A DNA stretch of 34,354 nucleotides from Streptomyces huiliensis (GTDB lineage: Bacteria > Actinomycetota > Actinomycetes > Streptomycetales > Streptomycetaceae). The translations under genes were made by a program, and so were the position numbers. Shown one piece after another: positions 8,310-18,780 of this stretch; the stretch's first letter is position 1; the number at the start of each line of letters is the position of its first letter. The stretch covers positions 1 through 34,354 of the forward strand of contig NZ_JAIQLH010000123.1 in the NCBI RefSeq assembly GCF_020037025.1, given 5' to 3'. The notes beneath the pieces were generated by a model. That model was not told the DNA's origin, made no database searches, and saw only the letters and a list, made by a program, of their open reading frames with translations.

Positions 8310-8328
8310 TTAGGTTAGGCTCACCTTA
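8310..8328. promoter_or_regulatory. Iron box (DmdR/DtxR/IdeR-type operator) between rpsD and a DUF2470 gene
   Basis: The 19 bases TTAGGTTAGGCTCACCTTA differ at one position (18th) from the operator I recall for Streptomyces siderophore genes, TTAGGTTAGGCTCACCTAA, and at two from the general DtxR/IdeR consensus. DmdR1, the Streptomyces DtxR homologue, binds such sites with Fe(II) and represses. The box ends 14 bases before the plus-strand ATG and overlaps TAGGTT sequences that could be its -10 element. Site identity is seen directly; regulation is inferred. Confidence 0.85.
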
Positions 8329-8342
8329 CTCAAGGAGATCGC

Positions 8343-9176
8343 ATGTCTCGCCCGGGGAACACCAGTCACGTCACGGACAGCACGAAGAAGGCCGACGCAA
8401 CTGATGGCGCCGGTACGACGGAGGTCCGATCAGATCGTGGTCAGCCGCGTCCCAGCGGACTTGAAACCGCCCGGCTGCCGTCAGCAGCCGAGCGCACACG
8501 AACTCTCGTACAGAGTACATGCTCGGCGGTACTGCTCGTTCCCGGCCTGGACGCCGGCCGCTCCGACCTCCTCGCCCCCGAAGTACGGACCGTCGGCCCC
8601 GACGGCGACGTCTACCTCGTCCACCCGGCCGACTCCCCCGTCGTCCGCGCGGCGACCCACGCCGAGGACGACGACCTCCCCGCCGTCCTGGAGCTCACCG
8701 ACGTGGCCCCGGTCTCCGTCCCCAACCGCATCCGCGGCCGCGCCTGGCTCTCCGGCTGGCTCACCTGCGTCCCCGGCGTCACCGAGCCCGGCCGCATGAT
8801 GCTGCGGCTGGAGCTCGGCGACATCTCCGTGGACGACCTCTGGGGCATCGAGACCGTCTCCCCCGACGACTTCGCGGGCGCCGCGCCCGATCCGCTGGTG
8901 GAGTACGAGGCGGAGCTGCTCCAGCATCTCCATGCGGGGCACGGGGATCAGGTGCAGGGGTTGTGGCGCCTGCTTGACGCCCGGCGGCAGGACACGGGCG
9001 CCGCCGTACCGCTGGCTCTGGACCGCTTCGGCTTCCGCGTCCGCTTCACGCGGGACGGCTCCGGCAGCCCGGCCGAGCGGTCGTTCGACGCGCGGTTCGA
9101 GTTCCCCGAGCCCGTGCGGGATGTGGCGGGGTTGCGGCGGGAGATGCACCGTCTGTTCGACGCGGCGGGGGAATGA
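8343..9176 (+). CDS. DUF2470 (HugZ-like) protein, putative heme/iron-related
   Basis: Product of 277 residues. The C-terminal ~90 residues (about 185-275) match DUF2470: an acidic helix with His195 and His200 (LLQHLHAGHGDQV), then VPLALDRFGFRVRF and RFEFPEPVRDVAGLRREMHRLF. DUF2470 forms the C-terminal part of HugZ/HutZ-type heme-degrading proteins. The N-terminal half (about 55-175) resembles the flavin-reductase-like split-barrel part of such proteins, but I am less sure of this. The first ~50 residues are probably disordered. The ATG start has a good GGAG site six bases upstream. The iron box 14 bases before the start predicts induction under iron starvation, which fits a heme or iron use role. 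No heme or flavin ligand can be confirmed from sequence alone. Confidence 0.8.
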   Translation: MSRPGNTSHVTDSTKKADATDGAGTTEVRSDRGQPRPSGLETARLPSAAERTRTLVQSTCSAVLLVPGLDAGRSDLLAPEVRTVGPDGDVYLVHPADSPVVRAATHAEDDDLPAVLELTDVAPVSVPNRIRGRAWLSGWLTCVPGVTEPGRMMLRLELGDISVDDLWGIETVSPDDFAGAAPDPLVEYEAELLQHLHAGHGDQVQGLWRLLDARRQDTGAAVPLALDRFGFRVRFTRDGSGSPAERSFDARFEFPEPVRDVAGLRREMHRLFDAAGE

Positions 9177-9213
9177 GGGGTGGGGTGCCCCGGTCCCGCC
9201 CCTTCGCCGATTC

Positions 9214-9230
9214 CTGGGGCTGCGCCCCAG
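9214..9230 (+). terminator. Hairpin downstream of the DUF2470 gene
   Basis: Perfect seven-base arms CTGGGGC/GCCCCAG with loop TGC, 37 bases past the stop codon. It touches the start of the larger palindromic repeat that fills this convergent gap, so it may belong to that element. Confidence 0.5.
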
Positions 9231-9297
9231 ACCCCGCTGATCGCGGCTCCGCCGCTCGTCCTCAAACTCCCCCAGAGGGGGCACCCCCAACGGGCTG
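9224..9297 (-). repeat. Intergenic dispersed repeat, inverted copy
   Basis: Reading the reverse complement, this matches the direct copy at 9321-9380: CAGCCCGT, a TTTGAGGAC-type core, a GC hairpin core and a GGGGTC/GGGGC end. It carries an internal insertion at about 9267-9289 that is itself a shortened form of the palindromic motif found inside relA. Together with the direct copy it makes a large inverted repeat centred near 9310, between convergent genes. Confidence 0.7.
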
Positions 9298-9320
9298 AAA
9301 GTGCCACCTCAGGCACCATC

Positions 9321-9416
9321 CAGCCCGTCCGGCGATTGAGGACAACCGCGCGGAGCGCGGTTTCGGGGGTGCGGGGCCCTCCCCGCAAGAAACGGTGAAA
9401 GGGCGGGGCTGGGGCT
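9321..9416 (+). repeat. Intergenic dispersed repeat, direct copy
   Basis: Begins CAGCCCGTCCGGCGATTGAG, contains the hairpin AACCGCGC-GGA-GCGCGGTT and a second hairpin GCGGGG-CCCT-CCCCGC (9371-9386), then AAACGGTGAAAGGGCGGGG. The same order of blocks occurs at 24235-24331. It reaches the rarA stop codon. I know CAGCCCGTCCGGCG(A/T)TTGAGGAC as a frequent intergenic motif of Streptomyces genomes; its role is not established as far as I know. Confidence 0.8.
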
Positions 9417-10765
9417 CACTCCCCCCGCAAACGCTCCCGCACCCGCTCCACCACCTCCGCGTACCGCCCCTCCGCCCCATGCCGAGTAGGCGAGTAATAC
9501 CGCTTCCCGTGCACCGCATCAGGCGCGTACTGCTGAGCCGCGATCCCCCCATGCAGATCGTGGGGGTACTGATACCCCTCCCCATGCCCCAGCTTCGCGG
9601 CCCCCTTGTAATGCCCGTCCCGCAGATGCGCGGGCACCGGCCCGGCGAGCCCCGCCCGCACATCGGCCAGGGCCGCGTCGATGGCGAGATAAGCCGCATT
9701 CGACTTCGGCGCCAAGGCCAGCGCGATGGCCACCTGCGAGAGAGTGATCCGCGCCTCGGGAAAACCGATCAGGGCGACGGCCTGCGCCCCGGCGACGGCG
9801 GTCTGCAGAGCCGTGGGATCGGCGAGCCCGATGTCCTCACTGGCGGAGATCATCAGCCGCCGCGCGATGAACCGAGGATCCTCCCCCGCCTCGATCATCC
9901 GGGCGAGGTAATGCAGGGTGGCGTCGACATCCGACCCCCGGATGGACTTGATGAGAGCGCTCGCGACGTCGTAGTGCTGATCGCCGTCGCGGTCGTACTT
10001 CACCGCGGCCCGGTCGACCGTCTCCTCCAGCGTCGACAGGGTGATCTCGCTCTCGCCCTTGTCGAGCGCGGCCCCCGCCGCCGCCTCCAGGGCGGTCAGC
10101 GCCCGCCGCGCGTCGCCGCCAGCGATCCGCAGCAGGTGCGCCTCCGCGTCGTCGGGCAGCGTCACCGCGCCGCCGAGCCCGCGCTCGTCCGCCACCGCGC
10201 GGTGCAGCAGCCCGCGCAGGTCGTCGTCGGTGAGCGCCTGGAGGGTCAGGAGCAGGGAGCGGGAGAGCAGCGGGGAGATGATCGAGAAGTAGGGGTTCTC
10301 GGTGGTGGCGGCGATCAGAGTGACCCAGCGGTTCTCGACGGCGGGGAGCAGCGAGTCCTGCTGGGCCTTGCTGAAGCGGTGGATCTCGTCGAGGAAGAGG
10401 ACGGTCTCCTTGCCGTAGCCGCCGGAGGCCCGGCGGGCGCCGTCGATGACGGCCCGGACCTCCTTGACCCCGGCGGTGATCGCGGACAACTCGACGAAGC
10501 GCTTGTTGGTGGCCTGGCTGACGACGTACGCGAGGGTCGTCTTGCCGATGCCGGGCGGCCCCCAGAGGATCACCGACGAGGGCCCGGCGGGCCCGCCGCT
10601 CGCCTCGCCGACCAGTCGGCGCAGCGGCGACCCGGGCTTCAGCAGATGGCCCTGTCCGACGACCTCGTCGAGGGTGCGGGGGCGCATGCGGACGGCCAGG
10701 GGACTGCTCGACGGGTCTTTCTCCCGGCGGTCCTCTTCTGCGGCGGTGAACAGGTCGGGTTCCAC
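9416..10765 (-). CDS. rarA: Replication-associated recombination protein A (RarA/MgsA AAA+ ATPase)
   Basis: Product of 449 residues. RarA is a clamp-loader-like AAA+ ATPase acting at stalled replication forks. Motifs: Walker A GPPGIGKT (69-76), Walker B VLFLDEIHRF with Asp126-Glu127, sensor 1 TLIAATTENPYF, then SRSLLLTL and the GDARRALTALE sensor 2 region. A C-terminal tetramerisation domain follows, ending in the typical YKGAAKLGHGEGYQYPHD and HGKRYYSPT stretches. The GTG at 10765 was chosen because MEPDLF is the usual family start; in-frame TTG/GTG codons upstream would add up to 10 residues. The ribosome site is weak. A perfect hairpin just upstream separates it from the VKOR gene, so it is probably transcribed alone. 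Confidence 0.92.
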   Translation of the reverse strand: MEPDLFTAAEEDRREKDPSSSPLAVRMRPRTLDEVVGQGHLLKPGSPLRRLVGEASGGPAGPSSVILWGPPGIGKTTLAYVVSQATNKRFVELSAITAGVKEVRAVIDGARRASGGYGKETVLFLDEIHRFSKAQQDSLLPAVENRWVTLIAATTENPYFSIISPLLSRSLLLTLQALTDDDLRGLLHRAVADERGLGGAVTLPDDAEAHLLRIAGGDARRALTALEAAAGAALDKGESEITLSTLEETVDRAAVKYDRDGDQHYDVASALIKSIRGSDVDATLHYLARMIEAGEDPRFIARRLMISASEDIGLADPTALQTAVAGAQAVALIGFPEARITLSQVAIALALAPKSNAAYLAIDAALADVRAGLAGPVPAHLRDGHYKGAAKLGHGEGYQYPHDLHGGIAAQQYAPDAVHGKRYYSPTRHGAEGRYAEVVERVRERLRGE

Positions 10766-10793
10766 GTCCGAAACCCTATGCCACCCCACTGAC

Positions 10794-10826
10794 AACGCCG
10801 CCGGACGGTAACCGTCCGGCGGCGTT
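10794..10826 (-). terminator. Perfect 33-base palindrome after the VKOR gene
   Basis: Arms AACGCCGCCGGACGGT and ACCGTCCGGCGGCGTT are exact reverse complements around a single central A. The run lies 23 bases past the VKOR stop codon and just upstream of rarA. In RNA the innermost bases would form the loop. It is most simply the terminator of the MBL-hisS-VKOR operon. Confidence 0.8.
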
Positions 10827-10848
10827 GAAGCTGGTCAGAGAGGCAGGC

Positions 10849-11508
10849 TCAGGACTGGCCCGTCCAGAACGACCACCAGTTCGTCAGGATCGCCAGCCCG
10901 ATGACGCCGATCCACAGCACCGGCACCACCCAGTGGAACTCCAGCACCGCGCCCCGCACCGCGTTCGGCAGCGGGATGAAGCGGTGCCGGATGTTCTGCA
11001 CGGTGACGTAGCAGAACATCACGATGGTGGCGACCCAGGCGAGGCAGCACCACAGGCAGAGCGAGCCGATGACGTACAGCGACTCGTACTGGAGCCAGGT
11101 GCAGAAGCCGACGCCGAAGAGGGTGCCGGCCTGCATGCCCAGCCAGTACCAGCGCGGGAAGCGGGCGCCGGAGAGCACCGCCAGGCCGATCGCGATGATC
11201 GCGCCGTAGCAGACCAGGCCGAGCATCGGGTTGGGGAACCCGAAGGCGTGGGCCTGCTCGCTCTCCATGATGTTGCCGCAGGAGACGATCGGGTTGAGGC
11301 TGCACCCGGGGGTGTAGGTCTTCCCGTTCGCCTTGGCCTCAAGGATCTTGTTCTTGTCGAGCGTGATGACCCAGGCGGCCAGCAGCCCCATGGCACCGGT
11401 GATGACGAGCAGCAGCCCGAAGGCACGGCTGCCGCCCACCGCGCCGGTGGCGGGCCCGTCCCGCTCGGCGCCGTCGGTGTCGGAGCGGTCAAGAGCCGAG
11501 GTCGTCAT
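10849..11508 (-). CDS. Vitamin K epoxide reductase (VKOR) family membrane protein
   Basis: Product of 219 residues with about five membrane helices. Bacterial VKOR homologues reoxidise a DsbA-like partner and pass electrons to quinone, so this is probably a disulfide-forming membrane oxidase. The expected cysteines are visible: Cys69 and Cys77 in GCSLNPIVSCG (loop pair) and the active CLWC (Cys151-Cys154). No fused thioredoxin domain is present. The ATG at 11508 was preferred over a longer reading with an unlikely Pro/Arg-rich extension. The start lies 58 bases after the hisS stop, so co-transcription with hisS is likely, and a terminator palindrome follows. The functional link to hisS is not obvious. 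The quinone partner (menaquinone in Streptomyces) is family knowledge. Confidence 0.87.
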   Translation of the reverse strand: MTTSALDRSDTDGAERDGPATGAVGGSRAFGLLLVITGAMGLLAAWVITLDKNKILEAKANGKTYTPGCSLNPIVSCGNIMESEQAHAFGFPNPMLGLVCYGAIIAIGLAVLSGARFPRWYWLGMQAGTLFGVGFCTWLQYESLYVIGSLCLWCCLAWVATIVMFCYVTVQNIRHRFIPLPNAVRGAVLEFHWVVPVLWIGVIGLAILTNWWSFWTGQS

Positions 11509-11566
11509 AGCGGCGTAGATCCCATCAGTCGTCCGATGCGCCCATTCTGCACCAGGCGGGGGCCGA

Positions 11567-12829
11567 TCAGCCCTGCCTGGAGCGGAGTTCACCCACGACG
11601 GCGTCGATCGCGACGGCGGTCTGCTCGCCGCTGCCCAGGTCCTTGAGCTGGACGACGCCCTCGGCCAGGTCCCGTTCGCCCGCCACCAGGGCGTAGCGGG
11701 CGCCGGAGCGGTCGGCCGACTTCATGGCGTTCTTCAGGCCCTTGCCGCCGAACGCGAAGTCGGCGGCGACGCCGGCCCGGCGGAGTTCGGTGACGACGCC
11801 GAAGAGGACCCGGCGGGCCTCGTCGCCGAGCGGCACGGCGTAGACCTCGGTGACGGCGGGGAGTTCGAGCTCGATGCCCTCGGCCTCCAGCGCCAGCACC
11901 GTGCGGTCGACGCCCAGCGCCCAGCCGACGGACGGCAGGGCCGGGCCGCCGATCATCTCGGACAGGCCGTCGTAGCGGCCGCCGCCGCCGACCGCGGACT
12001 GCGCGCCGAGGCCGTCGTGGACGAACTCGAAGGTCGTGCGCGTGTAGTAGTCCAGGCCGCGCACCAGCTTCTCGTCGTCCTCGAACTCGACGCCCGCCGC
12101 GGTCAGCAGCGCGCGCACCTGCTCGTGGTACTCCTTGCACGCCTCGCAGAGGTGGTCGCGGAGCATGGGGGCGCCGACGAGCTGCTTCTGGACGGCCTCG
12201 CGCTTGTCGTCGAGGACGCGCAGCGGGTTGATCTCGATGCGGCGGCGGGTGTCGTCGTCCAGGTCGAGACCGCGCAGGAAGTCCTGGAGCGCGGCCCGGT
12301 AGGCGGGACGGCACTCCTTGTCGCCCAGCGAGTTGAGCAGCAGGCGGAAGTTCTTCAGGCCGAGCGACTTGTACGCGTCGACGGCCAGGATGATCAGCTC
12401 GGCGTCGAGCGCCGGGTCCTCCGCTCCGATGGCCTCGGCGCCGACCTGCGAGAAGTGGCGGTAACGGCCCTTCTGCGGGCGCTCGTAGCGGTAGTACGAG
12501 CCGGAGTACCAGAGCTTGACCGGGAGGTTGCCGCCCTTGTGGAGGTTGCCCTCCAGCGCGGCGCGCAGCACGGAGGCGGTGCCCTCGGGGCGCAGCGCGA
12601 GGGCCTCCTTGCCGCGCTGGGTGAGGGTGAACATCTCCTTGGTCACGATGTCGGTGGATTCGCCGACGCCGCGGGAGAACAGCTCGACGTTCTCGAAGCC
12701 GGGGGTCTCCACATAGCCGTAGCCGGCCCGCCGCACCGGCGCGGCGATGGCCTCGCGGACGGCGAGGTAGACCGCCGAGTCCGGCGGGGTCAGGTCGTAG
12801 GTGCCCTTGGGGGCCTTGAAAGTGCTCAC
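11567..12829 (-). CDS. hisS: Histidyl-tRNA synthetase
   Basis: Product of 420 residues, the normal size. HisRS charges tRNA-His. Class II motif 2 appears as YYRYERPQKGRYRHFSQVG. The His-specific motifs are LVRGLDYYTRTTFEFV and GGGGRYDGLSEMIGG, followed by VGWALGVDR (motif 3) and a C-terminal anticodon-binding domain starting near EVYAVPLG. The GTG start gives the family N-terminus STFKAPKGTYD and lies 10 bases after the stop of the MBL-fold gene. The ribosome site is weak, suggesting coupling to that gene. Confidence 0.96.
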   Translation of the reverse strand: MSTFKAPKGTYDLTPPDSAVYLAVREAIAAPVRRAGYGYVETPGFENVELFSRGVGESTDIVTKEMFTLTQRGKEALALRPEGTASVLRAALEGNLHKGGNLPVKLWYSGSYYRYERPQKGRYRHFSQVGAEAIGAEDPALDAELIILAVDAYKSLGLKNFRLLLNSLGDKECRPAYRAALQDFLRGLDLDDDTRRRIEINPLRVLDDKREAVQKQLVGAPMLRDHLCEACKEYHEQVRALLTAAGVEFEDDEKLVRGLDYYTRTTFEFVHDGLGAQSAVGGGGRYDGLSEMIGGPALPSVGWALGVDRTVLALEAEGIELELPAVTEVYAVPLGDEARRVLFGVVTELRRAGVAADFAFGGKGLKNAMKSADRSGARYALVAGERDLAEGVVQLKDLGSGEQTAVAIDAVVGELRSRQG

Positions 12830-12839
12830 GAAAGCTTCG

Positions 12840-13559
12840 TCACATTCCTCGTCGCGGAGCCGGGGTGCCGGTTCCGGGGCCGTACTGCGCCTGGGCCACT
12901 TCCCGCAGGTACGGGTTGGTGGCGCGCTCGCGGCCGATGCTGGTCTGGGGGCCGTGGCCGGAGAGGACCACGGTCGAGTCGTCGAGGGGCAGGCACACGC
13001 GGGCCAGGGACTCGAGTATCTCGGCGTGGTCACCGCCGGGCAGGTCGGTGCGTCCGATGGAGCCGGCGAACAGCAGGTCGCCCGAGAAGAAGACCGACGG
13101 GATGTCGTTCGTTTCGGGCAGCCGGAAGGTCACCGACCCCTTGGTATGGCCGGGCGCGTGCGCGACGGTGAACTCCAGACCGGCGAGGTCCAGCGTGCTG
13201 CCGTCGGTGAGCTCCTTGACGTCGTCCGGCTCCCCCACGGTCAGCTCGCCGAGGAGCTGGGCGCCGATGGAGCGGCCGAGGGCCTTCTCCGGGTCGCTCA
13301 TCATGTAGCGGTCGGCGGGGTGGATCCAGGCGGGGACGTCGTGGGCGCCACAGACGGGGACGACCGAGGCGACGTGGTCGATGTGGCCGTGGGTGAGGAC
13401 GACCGCGACGGGCTTGAGCCGATGCTTCCTGAGTGCTTCCTCGACGCCCTGGGCGGCCTGGTGGCCCGGGTCGATGATCACGCACTCCTCACCGGCGGCG
13501 GGGGCGACCAGATAACAATTGGTCCCCCAGGCCCCGGCGGGGAACCCGGCAATCAGCAC
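12840..13559 (-). CDS. MBL-fold (glyoxalase II-like) metal hydrolase
   Basis: Product of 239 residues. The metallo-beta-lactamase fold is clear from THGHIDH (His57, His59, Asp61, His62), GHTKGS (His138), FFSGDLLF (Asp161) and LSGHGPQT (His202), which together form a complete two-metal site. The arrangement is that of the glyoxalase II/hydroxyacylglutathione-hydrolase-like group. The substrate cannot be told; Streptomyces lack glutathione, so a mycothiol or other thioester is more plausible (inference). GTG start with AAGGA five bases upstream. It is the first gene of the operon with hisS and VKOR and is divergent from the cyclophilin gene. Confidence 0.87.
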   Translation of the reverse strand: MLIAGFPAGAWGTNCYLVAPAAGEECVIIDPGHQAAQGVEEALRKHRLKPVAVVLTHGHIDHVASVVPVCGAHDVPAWIHPADRYMMSDPEKALGRSIGAQLLGELTVGEPDDVKELTDGSTLDLAGLEFTVAHAPGHTKGSVTFRLPETNDIPSVFFSGDLLFAGSIGRTDLPGGDHAEILESLARVCLPLDDSTVVLSGHGPQTSIGRERATNPYLREVAQAQYGPGTGTPAPRRGM

Positions 13560-13749
13560 ATTCGTCCTTAATGTCGGCCTGCTTCGGTGCGGCAGGGATC
13601 CGGCGCGGCGTGCCCGGCCGGTGCGCCGGTCACGTTTATGCCGGTTCAGAGCCTACCGGCGGCACCTCCGCCGCCGCGAACCCGTATACGGTACGGGCAC
13701 GCTCGCAACAAGCGTTCCGACGGACGAGACGGCACGAGGAGACGACCCG

Positions 13750-14616
13750 GTGGTCAGTAACGAGCAGCGGCGGCGGCAGCTCGCACGGGAGAAGTTCGAG
13801 CGGCAGCAGCAGCGCCGCGAGGCGCAGCGGCGCAAGGCCCGCAACCGGAACGCGTTGATCGCGGCCGGCCTCGCCGTGCTGATCGCCGCCGGCGGTACGG
13901 CGGTCGCCGCCGGCGCGCTGGGCGGCGACGACAAGAAGGACGACAAGGCGTCGGCGGACGCGACCCCCAGCGAGCTCCCCACCCCCTCCAAGGGCCCGGA
14001 CCCGTGCGCCAAGCCGGCGGCCGGCAGCCCCGCGAAGAAGACGTGGAAGTCGGAGCCGGCGATGACGGTCGACACGTCCGCCTCCTACACCATGGACCTC
14101 AAGACCACCTGCGGGTCCATCGACCTGAAGCTGGACGCGGCCAAGGCCCCCCACACCGTCAACTCGCTGAACTTCCTGGCGGGCCAGGGGTACTTCGACC
14201 ACACCAAGTGCCACCGCCTCACCGGTGAGGCCGCGGGCATCTACGTCCTCCAGTGCGGCGACCCGCAGGGCACCGGCGCGGGCGGCCCCGGCTACACGCT
14301 CGCCGAGGAGAACCTCAAGAGCGAGCTGCTCCAGGAGCCGAAGGACGAGCAGCTCAAGCAGGCGAAGATGAAGATCTACCCGGCCGGGACGATCGCCATG
14401 GCCAAGACCCAGCAGCCGCATTCGACGGGCAGCCAGTTCTTCCTGGTCTACAAGGACAGCCCGCTGCAGCCGGACTACACCCCGGTCGGCACGATCGGCG
14501 CCGAGGGCCGCAAGACCCTCGACAAGATCGCCAAGGCCGGGATCCAGGGCGGGGCCCCGGACGGACCGCCCAACGCCACCGTGGTGGTGGACAAGGCGAC
14601 GGTGGCGAAGAGCTGA
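13750..14616 (+). CDS. Membrane-anchored cyclophilin-type peptidyl-prolyl isomerase
   Basis: Product of 288 residues. A strongly basic, Gln/Arg-rich N-terminus (1-33) is followed by one membrane helix (about 35-57), a Lys/Asp/Pro linker, and a cyclophilin domain (about 110-285). The domain shows GSIDLKLDAAKAPHTVNSLNFLAGQGYFD, CHRL, GTIAMAK and TGSQFFLVY, and ends with VGTIGAEGRKTLDKI. The catalytic domain should lie outside the membrane. The core Arg of classical cyclophilins (FHRxI) is present as CHRL. The GTG at 13750 has GGAG eight bases upstream (13738-13741). It is divergent from the MBL-hisS operon and upstream of the DUF349 gene. The pairing of two cysteines across the domain (DPCAK, TTCGS, TKCHR, LQCGD) could allow disulfides, which is inference. 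Confidence 0.87.
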   Translation: MVSNEQRRRQLAREKFERQQQRREAQRRKARNRNALIAAGLAVLIAAGGTAVAAGALGGDDKKDDKASADATPSELPTPSKGPDPCAKPAAGSPAKKTWKSEPAMTVDTSASYTMDLKTTCGSIDLKLDAAKAPHTVNSLNFLAGQGYFDHTKCHRLTGEAAGIYVLQCGDPQGTGAGGPGYTLAEENLKSELLQEPKDEQLKQAKMKIYPAGTIAMAKTQQPHSTGSQFFLVYKDSPLQPDYTPVGTIGAEGRKTLDKIAKAGIQGGAPDGPPNATVVVDKATVAKS

Positions 14617-14857
14617 TTCCGCACCCGTGGCCGAGCAGCGAAATTTCGGTCGCGGGATACGGACAGCCGGGCCACCGGTCGCCTATGTTGGCGTTGTGTA
14701 GGGTGCCTGCTCCGGCGGCTGCGAGGCGCCCGAAACAGCACCGATCGCAGTGAAATGATCAAGCCGCCGGACCGGGCGGGGCGCGGCTCCGCCGGGGACA
14801 ACTGTGGACGATGCGCGCGGGCCGCGAACGGCCCCCGCATCATGTGGAGGAGGCGCT

Positions 14858-16087
14858 GTGAGCAGCGACCCGTGGGGCCGCGTCGACGAGACGGGGACGG
14901 TGTACGTGCGTACCGCCGACGGCGAGAAGGTCGTCGGCTCGTGGCAGGCGGGGAGTCCCGACGAGGCCCTCGCCTACTTCGAGCGCAAGTACGAGGGCCT
15001 GGTCGTCGAGATCGGCCTCCTCGAGCGCCGGGTCAAGACCACCGACCTGTCGGCCAAGGACGCGATGACCGCCATCGACCACCTGCGCTCGCAGGTCGAC
15101 GAGCACCACGCGGTCGGCGATCTGGACGCGCTGCGCGGGCGGTTGGACAAGCTCGTCGAGACGGTCGACAAGCGCCGCGAGGAGCGCAAGGCGGCCAAGG
15201 CGAAGCAGACGGACGAGGCCAGGACGGCCAAGGAGGCGCTGGTCGCCGAGGCCGAGGAGCTGGCCGCGAGCGAGCAGTGGCGTTCCGCCGGCGAGCGGCT
15301 GCGCGCCCTGGTGGACACCTGGAAGGGCCTGCCGCGGCTGGACCGCAAGACCGACGACGAGCTGTGGCACCGCTTCTCGCACGCCCGCTCGGCGTTCTCC
15401 AAGCGGCGCAAGGCCCATTTCGCCTCGCTGGACGCCCAGCGCGAGGACGCCCGCAAGGTCAAGGAGAAGCTGGTCGCCGAGGCCGAGGCGCTGTCCGGTT
15501 CGACGGACTGGGGTGCCACCGCCGCCCGCTACCGCGAGCTGATGGCCGACTGGAAGGCCGCGGGCCGCGCCCAGCGCGAGGCCGAGGACGAGCTGTGGGC
15601 CCGCTTCCGGGGCGCGCAGGACGTCTTCTTCCAGGCGCGCGGCGAGGTGTTCGCGGAGCGCGACGCCGAGCAGCAGGGGAACCTGGCCCTCAAGGAGGAG
15701 CTGGTCGTCGAGGCGGAGAAGCTGCTGCCGGTGACCGACCTCAAGGCGGCCCGGGCGGCGTTCCGTTCGATCAACGAGCGCTGGGAGGCCATCGGCCACG
15801 TGCCGCGGGACGCCCGGCCGAAGATCGAGGGCCGGATGCACGCCGTCGAGCGGGCCATCCATGAGGCCGAGGAGGCCGAGTGGCGGCGGACCAACCCGGA
15901 GGCGCGGGCGCGCGCGGCCGGGCTGACCGGGCAGCTCCAGGACGCGGTCGACAAGCTCCAGGCACAGATCGACAAGGCGCGCGCCGCGGGCAACGACGCC
16001 AAGGCCGAGAAGCTCGGCCGGGAGCTGGAGGGCCGCAAGGCGCTGCTGGACCAGGCGCTGAAGGGCCTGCAGGAGTTCGGCGGCTGA
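14858..16087 (+). CDS. DUF349 repeat protein
   Basis: Product of 409 residues, largely helical and highly charged. After an N-terminal ~40-residue beta-like segment (GRVDETGTVYVRTADGEKVVGSW), a coiled-coil region (about 45-130) is followed by three DUF349 units of about 70-75 residues, each with a Trp-x-x-h-G/A pattern (LVDTWKGLPRL, LMADWKAAGRA, INERWEAIGHV) and a following LW-x-RF-like helix. A final coiled coil ends the protein. Function unknown; the family is widespread in actinobacteria next to relA. The GTG start has the strong site GGAGGAGG four bases upstream. A possible promoter lies at about 14660-14689 (CGGACA, 18 bases, TATGTT), with weak support. A bidirectional terminator separates it from relA. 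Confidence 0.85.
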   Translation: MSSDPWGRVDETGTVYVRTADGEKVVGSWQAGSPDEALAYFERKYEGLVVEIGLLERRVKTTDLSAKDAMTAIDHLRSQVDEHHAVGDLDALRGRLDKLVETVDKRREERKAAKAKQTDEARTAKEALVAEAEELAASEQWRSAGERLRALVDTWKGLPRLDRKTDDELWHRFSHARSAFSKRRKAHFASLDAQREDARKVKEKLVAEAEALSGSTDWGATAARYRELMADWKAAGRAQREAEDELWARFRGAQDVFFQARGEVFAERDAEQQGNLALKEELVVEAEKLLPVTDLKAARAAFRSINERWEAIGHVPRDARPKIEGRMHAVERAIHEAEEAEWRRTNPEARARAAGLTGQLQDAVDKLQAQIDKARAAGNDAKAEKLGRELEGRKALLDQALKGLQEFGG

Positions 16088-16103
16088 GCGGTCGCGCATG
16101 ACG

Positions 16104-16131
16104 AAGGCCCCCGGCGGACGCCGGGGGCCTT
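16104..16131. terminator. Bidirectional terminator between DUF349 gene and relA
   Basis: Perfect 13-base arms AAGGCCCCCGGCG and CGCCGGGGGCCTT with a two-base centre. It lies 16 bases past the DUF349 stop and 14 bases beyond the relA stop on the other strand, so it can serve both convergent genes. Confidence 0.85.
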
Positions 16132-16145
16132 CCGTCGTTCTGGGC

Positions 16146-18680
<2,535 letters not shown>

Positions 18681-18780
18681 GAGCACTCCTCATGCGGGGT
18701 CCGGTCCCCGAACAGGTCCGGACTGCCATGGTATCGATCCGGGCCGGGGAGCCGCCTCCCGCCCGGCGGGGGCGAGGACG

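Noticed and set aside
13560..13749. Promoter or operator calls in the MBL/cyclophilin gap
   Set aside because: Short GC inverted sequences and a GTATACGGTAC stretch are present, but nothing matches a recognisable promoter or operator well enough.
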